The position numbers and the translations under genes were made by a program. 45,688 nucleotides of DNA from Sphingomonadales bacterium. GTDB taxonomy: Bacteria; Pseudomonadota; Alphaproteobacteria; Sphingomonadales; Sphingomonadaceae. The notes under the pieces are model-generated. The model saw nothing but the letters and a program-made list of their open reading frames with translations, was not told where the DNA came from and did not search any database. Below are positions 24,658 to 30,943 of this stretch, piece after piece. The stretch's first letter is position 1, and each line of letters begins with the position of its first letter. The DNA is taken from contig JAACTG010000117.1 in NCBI GenBank assembly GCA_009993585.1, forward strand, positions 1-45,688, written 5' to 3'.

Positions 24658-25235
24658 CCGGTACGATGCTGCGCCCCAGGGCACGCGATATCACCTTGGC
24701 GCTGGCGGGCTTTGCCGTCACCGCGATGATGCTGGCATCGACCGGGGCCGGGCCCGTCGCGGCCGCGCAGGCGCTCGCCAACCACAACAGCAACGCACCG
24801 GTCGATTTCGCAGCCGACCGTATCGAGGTGCAGGATCGCGCCGATCGCGTCGTCATCGCCGGCAATGTCCGCGTGACCCAGGCGGGGCTGACGCTGACCG
24901 CGCAGCGCATGACGGTCGCCTATGCGCGCGATGGCGGCGTAGCGGTCAACCGCATCGACGCCGCCGGCGGCGTGACCGTGACCAAGGGCGACGAACGCGC
25001 GCGCGGCAACGTCGCGATCTACGACCTCAACCGCCGCCTGATCACGCTGATCGGCAATGTCGAGCTCAACCAGGGGGCCAACAGGCTCAACGGCGGCCGG
25101 CTGGTGATCGACCTGGCCAGCGGGCGCGCCAGCGTCGACGGCCAGGGCGCGCAGCGCGGACCCGACGGCAGCGTGACATCGGGCACCGGCGGACGCGTCA
25201 GCGGCACCTTCACCGTGCCGCAACGCGGCGACTGA
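24654..25235 (+). CDS. lptA: LPS transport periplasmic protein LptA
   Basis: A 193-residue periplasmic protein. Residues 1-38 contain a signal peptide with likely cleavage after VAAAQA. The OstA/LptA domain begins at PVDFAADRIEVQDRADRVV, followed by GNVRVTQAGLTLTAQRMTV and GNVAIYDLNRRLITLIGNV. LptA monomers stack into the bridge that carries LPS to the outer membrane. Translation is coupled to lptC. A small hairpin lies in the spacer to lptB. Confidence 0.93.
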   Translation: MTGTMLRPRARDITLALAGFAVTAMMLASTGAGPVAAAQALANHNSNAPVDFAADRIEVQDRADRVVIAGNVRVTQAGLTLTAQRMTVAYARDGGVAVNRIDAAGGVTVTKGDERARGNVAIYDLNRRLITLIGNVELNQGANRLNGGRLVIDLASGRASVDGQGAQRGPDGSVTSGTGGRVSGTFTVPQRGD

Positions 25236-25254
25236 TTGCGCTGACGCCGCGCTT

Positions 25255-25269
25255 CGCCGCCTTGCGGCG
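25255..25269 (+). other. Hairpin in the lptA-lptB spacer
   Basis: CGCCGC (25255-25260) and GCGGCG (25264-25269) pair around a 3-base loop. A T-rich but interrupted stretch (TTAACTTCTTTATT) follows. It may attenuate read-through from lptA. The remaining A+T-rich spacer up to 25320 could hold an internal promoter for lptB-rpoN. Confidence 0.4.
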
Positions 25270-25380
25270 GGGCGTTAACTTCTTTATTCACCCGTCATGC
25301 GATAAGCATGCAATAATCCTGCCAGTTCCCGGCCCGTGTACGATTCGGGTCGTGACCCGGGCGAAGGGGGAGCGATTTCC

Positions 25381-26181
25381 ATGTTGACCCAGAGCGACGA
25401 AGCGATTGCCGATGCCGCGCCCGTGCAGGCGAGCGAGGCGATCACCGACGAGGCGCTGAACGAGGGCCTGGCGATCGTGTCGATCGCCAAGAGCTATGAC
25501 AAGAAGGTCGTGCTCAGCGACGTTTCGCTGTCGGTGGCCAAGGGCGAGGTGGTCGGCCTGCTCGGCCCCAACGGCGCGGGCAAGACGACGTGTTTCTATT
25601 CGATCATGGGGCTCGTCAAACCCGATTCGGGCCGCATCATGCTCGAGGGCGAGGATATCACGCCGCTGCCGATGTATCGCCGCGCGATGCTCGGCCTCGG
25701 CTATCTCCCGCAGGAAACGTCGATCTTTCGCGGCCTGTCGGTCGAAGCCAACATCGCCGCCGTGCTCGAGCTGAGCGAGCCCAACCGCGCCGCGCGCGCG
25801 CAGCGGCTCGAGGAACTGCTCGACGAATTCGGCCTGACGCGGCTGCGCTCTTCGGCGGCGATGGCGCTGTCGGGCGGCGAACGGCGGCGCTGCGAAATCG
25901 CCCGCGCGCTCGCCGCGAGCCCGTCGATCATGTTGCTCGACGAACCGTTCGCGGGCATCGACCCGATTTCGATCAGCGACATCCGCGATCTCGTGAAGGA
26001 CCTGAAACGCCGCGGCATCGGCGTGCTCATCACCGACCACAACGTCCGCGAGACGCTCGACATCGTCGATCGCGCCTGCATCATCTACGACGGCCAGGTG
26101 CTGTTCGCGGGATCGCCCGCCGAACTCGTCGCCGACGCCGACGTCCGCCGCCTCTATCTCGGCGAGGGTTTCGAACTGTGA
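25381..26181 (+). CDS. lptB: LPS export ABC transporter ATP-binding protein LptB
   Basis: A 266-residue ABC ATPase. Walker A is GPNGAGKTT, the Q-loop region is LGYLPQETSIFRGLSVEAN, the signature is LSGGERRR, Walker B is IMLLDEPFAGID and the H-loop is ITDHNV. These strings are diagnostic for LptB, which powers extraction of LPS from the inner membrane with LptFG. The N-terminus is extended by about 30 residues before the fold (MLTQSDEAIADAAPVQ), which is not in E. coli LptB. GGGGAG precedes the ATG at 25381. rpoN follows, a classic pairing. Confidence 0.97.
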   Translation: MLTQSDEAIADAAPVQASEAITDEALNEGLAIVSIAKSYDKKVVLSDVSLSVAKGEVVGLLGPNGAGKTTCFYSIMGLVKPDSGRIMLEGEDITPLPMYRRAMLGLGYLPQETSIFRGLSVEANIAAVLELSEPNRAARAQRLEELLDEFGLTRLRSSAAMALSGGERRRCEIARALAASPSIMLLDEPFAGIDPISISDIRDLVKDLKRRGIGVLITDHNVRETLDIVDRACIIYDGQVLFAGSPAELVADADVRRLYLGEGFEL

Positions 26182-26256
26182 GCGCGCGCGGGCGCCTTTG
26201 CCGATTCGGGCGGGAGTCGCGATCGAGAGCGTCGATCGATCGATCCGTCGCGCCGC

Positions 26257-26294
26257 GCTCCTGCTTTTGCAGGAGCATGGAAGCGCGATCATGA
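26257..26294 (+). promoter_or_regulatory. Hairpin and 5-codon leader ORF directly before rpoN
   Basis: GCTCCTGC (26257-26264) and GCAGGAGC (26269-26276) form a perfect 8-bp stem with a TTTT loop. An ATG follows at once at 26277 and runs five codons (M-E-A-R-S) to a TGA that overlaps the rpoN ATG (26291). The rpoN ribosome site GGAAG lies within the mini-ORF. The hairpin also contains an AGGAG sequence. This could be a translational coupling or control element. Confidence 0.45.
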
Positions 26295-27784
26295 GCCTCG
26301 CGCCCAGTCTCCAGCTGCGCCAGTCGCAGTCGCTGGTGATGACGCCGCAGCTGCAGCAGGCGATCCGGCTGCTGGCGTGCTCGAACCTCGAGATCGAGGG
26401 GTTCATCGCCGAAGAGGTAGAAAAGAACCCGCTGCTCGAATCGGGCCCGACCGAGGTCAGCGATACGCCCGAACCCGTCGATAACGGCCGCGACGGCGCG
26501 CCCGAGGCAGCCGACCACATGATCGGGGGCGAAGGCGGCGCAGGCGAGAGCCTCGACGTCGACTGGGGCGAGGCCGAATTCCATCATGACAGCGCCAGCG
26601 ACATGGCCGGGTCGGGTTTCGACGGCGCGCTCGGCCAGGTCGGCGGCGGCAGCGGCGCGGGCGGCGACGCCGAGGCAATCGATTTCGACGGTTTCGCCTG
26701 TGCCGAACCGACGCTGCACGACCATCTCCAGCAGCAGGCGGGCGAAATGCTCGACGGGCCGCAACTGCTGATCGCGGTGGCGCTGATCGACCGCATCGAC
26801 GCCGCCGGCTATCTCGACGGACGGCTGATCGACATCGCCAACGAGATCGGCGCGCCGCTCGCCGCCTGCGAAGACGCGCTCGCCGTCATCCACGGCTTCG
26901 ATCCGTGCGGCGTCGGCGCGCGCAACCTCGCCGAATGCCTCGCGATCCAGGCGAAGGACGCCGACCGCTACGACCCCGCCATGGCGTGCATGATCGCGCA
27001 TCTCGATTTGCTCGCCAAGGGCGCGCTGCCGCAGTTGAAGCGCATCTGCGGCGTCGACGACGAGGACATCGCCGACATGGTCCGCGAGATCCGCACCTAC
27101 GATCCCAAGCCGGGGCTGAGGTACCAGAGCGACGACACCCGCAGCGTCGTCCCCGATATTTTCATCGAACGGCGCAAGACCGGCTGGTCGGTCGAACTCA
27201 ACGCGGCGACGCTGCCGCGCGTGCTGATCAACCGGCGCTATTATGCCGAGTTGGCGCGCGGCGCGGCGGCCAAATCGAAGGCGTGGCTATCCGAATGCCT
27301 CGCCAGCGCCAACTGGCTGGTGAAAGCGCTCGACCAGCGCCAGCGGACGATCGTCAAGGTCGCGGCCGAGATCGTCAAGCAACAGGAAGGGTTCTTCCTC
27401 CACGGCGTCGCGCAGATGAAGCCGCTGACGCTGAAGGCCGTCGCCGACGCGATCGGCATGCACGAATCGACCGTCAGCCGCGTCACCAGCAACAAGTATC
27501 TGTCGTGCGCGCGCGGCGTGTTCGAGCTGAAATACTTCTTTTCGAGCGGCATCCAGTCGTCCGACGGCGGCGAGGCGGCGTCGGCCGAGGCGGTCAAGGC
27601 GGCGATCAAGGCGCTGATCGATGCCGAAGAGCCGAAGAAGATCCTGTCCGACGACACGCTGGTCGACCGGCTGAAGGACAAAGGCTTCGATATCGCGCGG
27701 CGGACGGTCGCCAAATACCGCGAGAGCCTCGGCATCGGCAGCTCAGTCCAGCGGCGACGACAGAAAAAGATGCTCGCCGGTTAA
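26291..27784 (+). CDS. rpoN: RNA polymerase sigma-54 factor
   Basis: A 497-residue sigma factor. Region I (residues 1-50) is Gln/Leu-rich: LRQSQSLVMTPQLQQAIRLL and EEVEKNPLLE. Region II is an acidic linker. The core-binding and DNA-binding domains follow, with an HTH around HESTVSRVTSNKYL and the RpoN box ARRTVAKYRE near residue 480. It directs transcription at -24/-12 promoters with enhancer-binding proteins. It is expressed after lptB, as in many proteobacteria. The downstream hpf/ptsN genes often found here are replaced by a low-G+C unknown gene. Confidence 0.97.
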   Translation: MSLAPSLQLRQSQSLVMTPQLQQAIRLLACSNLEIEGFIAEEVEKNPLLESGPTEVSDTPEPVDNGRDGAPEAADHMIGGEGGAGESLDVDWGEAEFHHDSASDMAGSGFDGALGQVGGGSGAGGDAEAIDFDGFACAEPTLHDHLQQQAGEMLDGPQLLIAVALIDRIDAAGYLDGRLIDIANEIGAPLAACEDALAVIHGFDPCGVGARNLAECLAIQAKDADRYDPAMACMIAHLDLLAKGALPQLKRICGVDDEDIADMVREIRTYDPKPGLRYQSDDTRSVVPDIFIERRKTGWSVELNAATLPRVLINRRYYAELARGAAAKSKAWLSECLASANWLVKALDQRQRTIVKVAAEIVKQQEGFFLHGVAQMKPLTLKAVADAIGMHESTVSRVTSNKYLSCARGVFELKYFFSSGIQSSDGGEAASAEAVKAAIKALIDAEEPKKILSDDTLVDRLKDKGFDIARRTVAKYRESLGIGSSVQRRRQKKMLAG

Positions 27785-27814
27785 TTTATCTATATTGCCA
27801 AGGCGATGTGCCTA

Positions 27815-27838
27815 ATTTATATCTTCATTTATATCTTC
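27815..27838. repeat. 12-bp tandem repeat in the A+T-rich gap after rpoN
   Basis: ATTTATATCTTC is present twice in direct succession (27815-27826, 27827-27838). The 98-base gap between rpoN and the next gene is strongly A+T-rich and must hold the promoter of that gene; TTTATAT could be part of it. The G-tract GGGGGGGG (27871-27878) just before the next start serves as or hides a ribosome site. Confidence 0.6.
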
Positions 27839-27882
27839 GCATCAAGTCATTTGGGGCAGAGTCGGCAGCTGGGGGGGGTTCG

Positions 27883-29136
27883 ATGAGACTACTTGCATTG
27901 GCAGCTTGTCTAACATTGATGTTCGCATCGGCTCCAGCCTCTACTGCCCAGGCCCAACCAAAATTTAATTGGTTCTTTTGTTTCGCTTCAGCCGGCGGCG
28001 AAGCTCACGTGAGCCAAATATTTCTCCTTCAGAAATTGCCTGAGGGTGGGCGAGTGACTGAAGGGCCGATGGGACCCGGTTCAGCCTACTTTATCGATGA
28101 TTTCGGAACTTGGCATAGTCGCAACGCATTAAGCATTAGCCTGCAGAAATATCTAAAATTCGATTTCCGAGACCGGGGAGACGGATATGCTAGCGTTATA
28201 TTTTGCTATGGCTTTAGCTCGGCTAAGCAAGCAGAGGCATGGCGTGAAAATATTGTCTCTGATTACCATGCGCGGCGTCCCGCTGGGAAAGTTGAAACGA
28301 CGAAGTGGCTGCCCGAGGGTGCAATTCTTGCCGAGAAATCCGATTTGGCTAAGTCTGGGACCACACCCACAACACCTCCAATTCTTTCGGCGCCTTCGCC
28401 TGCTGACATTAGAGGGAGTGATGCCATCGTGGAACGCCAGCGACTAGCTGACGAACGCGCCGCTGCGATCGCCGCGGAACGAGCCAATAGAACCCGACTC
28501 AACGCCGAGCAGGCCGCCGCCGCCAAGCGCCAACGCGAGGAGATCGCCGCGAAGCTTGCGGCTAGCCGCGCGGCGCAGGAAAAATATGCGCGCGATATGG
28601 CCGAGAACCAGCGCAGGACCGCCGCCTACAAAGCGGCGCAGGATAAGTTCAGCCGAGACATGGACGAATATCGGCGCAAGGTGGCCGAGCGCAATGCGAT
28701 CATCGCCGCGCAGCGCGAGGACAACACGCGCGATCGCGAGGAACTGGCGCGGCAACGCGAAGCCGAGGCGAAGGCAGCCGAAGCCAAAGAGGTCGTGTCA
28801 TGGCTCGAGGCGGTAACGCTGTGCGAACTCAAGGCCGGCGATCCGATGGCTGCGCGCGGTGGCTGGTATTGCGTCGGCCCGCTGCAGAACACGCATGCCC
28901 GGCTCGATACGCCGCAGGCAACGGTACCGCTACAACAGGCGTGCGGGACGAGCAGCGTGAGCGATTTGGGAAAGACCGGACGATTTCGCGCGTTCGGCTG
29001 CGGCTATGGCCTCAATCCCAATCCGTCGGCCAGCCAGTACGACGACATCCCACGCAAGCTGGGCGTCGGCTTCGTACCCGGGCGCGGAGTATTCCGCTGT
29101 GCGCGCAACCATTCGGGAACCTGCCGAACGCGATAA
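27883..29136 (+). CDS. Unknown secreted coiled-coil protein with Cys-rich C-terminal domain
   Basis: I do not recognise this 417-residue protein. Residues 1-24 are a signal peptide (MRLLALAACLTLMFASAPAS, cleavage near TAQAQ). Residues 25-150 are a mixed domain with WFFCFAS and VIFCYGFSSAKQAEAW. A proline/threonine-rich hinge follows (TTPTTPPILSAPSP). Residues about 185-305 are a charged Ala/Arg/Glu/Gln coiled coil. The last 110 residues form a compact domain with six Cys. The mature part has eight Cys, compatible with disulfides in the periplasm. G+C is 47% over 27961-28260, then rises to the window's normal level from about 28440, so the gene may be a composite. No mobile-element gene is nearby. 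Confidence 0.72.
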   Translation: MRLLALAACLTLMFASAPASTAQAQPKFNWFFCFASAGGEAHVSQIFLLQKLPEGGRVTEGPMGPGSAYFIDDFGTWHSRNALSISLQKYLKFDFRDRGDGYASVIFCYGFSSAKQAEAWRENIVSDYHARRPAGKVETTKWLPEGAILAEKSDLAKSGTTPTTPPILSAPSPADIRGSDAIVERQRLADERAAAIAAERANRTRLNAEQAAAAKRQREEIAAKLAASRAAQEKYARDMAENQRRTAAYKAAQDKFSRDMDEYRRKVAERNAIIAAQREDNTRDREELARQREAEAKAAEAKEVVSWLEAVTLCELKAGDPMAARGGWYCVGPLQNTHARLDTPQATVPLQQACGTSSVSDLGKTGRFRAFGCGYGLNPNPSASQYDDIPRKLGVGFVPGRGVFRCARNHSGTCRTR

Positions 29137-29278
29137 TGTCGTGATCGCTAAGCCGCTGGTTGTTCGCTGCCAGTCTCGCGCGGCGTGTCGAAATGATCTC
29201 AACGGTGGCGATAATGGCTGCGCTGGCCCGGCGATATATGCGTAGCGCGGCCTTGCCGAACGCGGTTACAATAGCGGC

Positions 29279-29629
29279 ATGCTCTACCTCCTCATCAAGG
29301 CCGCGATTTCGGGCCTCATCATCGCTATCGCGTCCGAAGTCGCGCGGCGCAGTCCCGCGCTCGGCGCGCTCGTCATCGCGCTGCCGACCGCGACGATCCT
29401 GGCAATGGTCTGGCTGTGGCGCGACACCGGCGATGCCGCCAAGGTCGCCGCGCTGACGCAGGGCACGGTATTCTACGTCCTGGCGACGCTGCCGTTCTTC
29501 TTCGTCGTGCCGTGGCTGCTGCGATCGGGGTGGGGATTCTGGGCGGCGCTCGGCATCGGCAGCGTCGTCACGGTGATCGCCTATCTCGCGATGACCGCCG
29601 CGCTCGCGCGGCTGGGCTACCGCATCTAG
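29279..29629 (+). CDS. DUF3147 family membrane protein
   Basis: A 116-residue inner membrane protein with four predicted helices. The conserved DUF3147 pattern is seen: EVARRSPALGALVIALPTATILAM and then WLWRDTGDAAKVAALTQGT. Family function is unknown. TACAAT at 29267-29272 lies 6 bases before the ATG, which would again give a nearly leaderless transcript. The stop overlaps the convergent glutaredoxin gene by four bases. The 142 bases upstream show nothing else recognisable. Confidence 0.85.
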   Translation: MLYLLIKAAISGLIIAIASEVARRSPALGALVIALPTATILAMVWLWRDTGDAAKVAALTQGTVFYVLATLPFFFVVPWLLRSGWGFWAALGIGSVVTVIAYLAMTAALARLGYRI

Positions 29630-29889
29630 CGTTCGGCGGCGAAGCGGCGGCGCAGGTCGTCATAGCCGCCGACCTCCTCATCGCCGATGACGATCAGCAG
29701 CGTCGTGTCGAGCCCGGGTTCGGCCATGAAGGCATCGGTCGCTTCGCGCGTGTCCAGAATCCGGTCGTCGACCTCGAAGCCCCGATCCTCGAGCAGCGCG
29801 AGCGCCTTCACGCCGAACGGGCAAATATGGTCGGGCAGGATCATGCGATAGAGCGTGGCGGATCTGGCGGCGGTGTCGGTATCGGTCAT
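29626..29889 (-). CDS. Glutaredoxin family protein
   Basis: An 87-residue thioredoxin-fold protein with the active-site motif C23-P-F-G, a monothiol arrangement, in LPDHICPFGVKALALLEDRG. The later TLLIVIGDEEVGGYDDLRRRF contains the cis-loop equivalent and the glutathione-binding GGYDDL. It may reduce mixed disulfides with glutathione or handle Fe-S clusters. Its ATG at 29889 is chosen because the ORF upstream of it has no family similarity. The exonuclease gene on the same strand ends 34 bases upstream. Confidence 0.85.
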   Translation of the reverse strand: MTDTDTAARSATLYRMILPDHICPFGVKALALLEDRGFEVDDRILDTREATDAFMAEPGLDTTLLIVIGDEEVGGYDDLRRRFAAER

Positions 29890-29923
29890 GCCGGTCCAAC
29901 CATCGCCCCGGCGCACGGTTCAC

Positions 29924-30925
29924 TCAATCGTCCTCGTCCTCGTAATGCGCGAGGTGGAGCGGCCGGGCCTTGATCTGGCGCGTCATGCACCAGTGGACCA
30001 ACGCCTCTTCGCGGCCATGCGTCACCCAAACTTCCTTGGGCCGGATTTCGAGCAGCGTCGCGGTCAGCTCATCCCAGTCGGCATGGTCGGACAGGATCAG
30101 CGGCAGTTCGACGTTGCGCTGCCGCGCGCGCTGACGAACGCGCATCCAGCCCGACGCCATCGCCGTGATCGGGTCGGGCAGGCGCCGCGACCAGCGATCG
30201 TTGAGCGCACCCGGCGGGGCGAGCACGATCGCGCCCCTGATGTCGTCCTTGGTATAATCGGACACCAGCCGCAGCTCGCCAAGTTCGACGCCGAAGTCGC
30301 GGTAGAGATCGCACAAGCGCTGCAGCGCGCCGTGGATATAGAGCGGCGCGTCGTGCCCCGCCGCACGCAATTCCATGATTACGCGCTGCGCCTTGCCGAG
30401 CGCATAGGCGCCGACGAGGACGCAGCGTTCGGGCTCCGCCGCCAGCGCGGCGAGCAGCTTGGCGATTTCATCGGGCGTGTGGGGGTGGCGGAAGACCGGC
30501 AGGCCGAAGGTCGCCTCGGTAATGAAGACGTCGCACGCGACCGGTTCGAACGGCGCGCAGGTCGGGTCGGGGCGGCGCTTGTAATCGCCCGACACGACGA
30601 CGCGCGTCCCGTCCTTTTCGAGCAGGATCTGCGCCGATCCGAGGACATGGCCGGCGGGATAAAAGGTCACCGCGATATCGCCGATGGCGAAACGTTTCCC
30701 ATAGGCGACCGCCTGACCGTCATGCGCCTCGCCATAGCGCACGCCCATGATCGCCAGCGTCTCGGGCGTCGCCCAGACGGTGCCATGGCCGCCGCGCGCA
30801 TGGTCGGCATGGCCGTGGGTCACCAGCGCGCGCGGCACCGCCTGCGACGGATCGACCCAGGCGTCGATGTCGGGCAGGTAAATTCCTTCGGGTCGCGCCT
30901 CGACCCATTGCGCCAAATTCGCCAT
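29924..30925 (-). CDS. Ligase-associated DNA damage response exonuclease (metallo-beta-lactamase fold)
   Basis: A 333-residue MBL/beta-CASP-like nuclease related to SNM1/Artemis and CPSF73. The metal motif is THGHADHARGGH near residue 36. AGHVLGSAQI, SGDYKRRPDP and a late LSDHADWDEL follow. It belongs to the exonuclease family encoded with LigB, Lhr-like helicase and PdeM, and studied members are metal-dependent nucleases. The start is 30925 (MANLAQWVEARPEGIY). A second in-frame ATG at 30934 would add three residues, but it overlaps the TATA-like box. It diverges from the helicase with 18 bases between start codons. Confidence 0.92.
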   Translation of the reverse strand: MANLAQWVEARPEGIYLPDIDAWVDPSQAVPRALVTHGHADHARGGHGTVWATPETLAIMGVRYGEAHDGQAVAYGKRFAIGDIAVTFYPAGHVLGSAQILLEKDGTRVVVSGDYKRRPDPTCAPFEPVACDVFITEATFGLPVFRHPHTPDEIAKLLAALAAEPERCVLVGAYALGKAQRVIMELRAAGHDAPLYIHGALQRLCDLYRDFGVELGELRLVSDYTKDDIRGAIVLAPPGALNDRWSRRLPDPITAMASGWMRVRQRARQRNVELPLILSDHADWDELTATLLEIRPKEVWVTHGREEALVHWCMTRQIKARPLHLAHYEDEDD

Positions 30926-30939
30926 CGACCCCATATAGG
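30908..30939. promoter_or_regulatory. Shared promoter between divergent exonuclease and helicase genes
   Basis: CATATAGG (30932-30939) is the only possible -10 region between start codons at 30925 (minus) and 30944 (plus). Read forward it is CATATA-N6-GTG; read backward, TATATG-N6-ATG. TTGCGC at 30908-30913 lies 18 bases before CATATA as a possible forward -35, inside the exonuclease gene. Both mRNAs would then be leaderless. Confidence 0.45.
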
Positions 30940-30943
30940 CGGC

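Noticed and set aside
28187-28447. 86-codon plus-strand ORF inside the unknown secreted protein gene
   Set aside because: It overlaps the larger frame that has a signal peptide and continuous coiled coil, and it has no ribosome site or motif.
27785-29278. Insertion sequence or prophage remnant behind rpoN
   Set aside because: Despite the low G+C, no transposase, integrase, terminal inverted repeats or target duplication could be found by eye.
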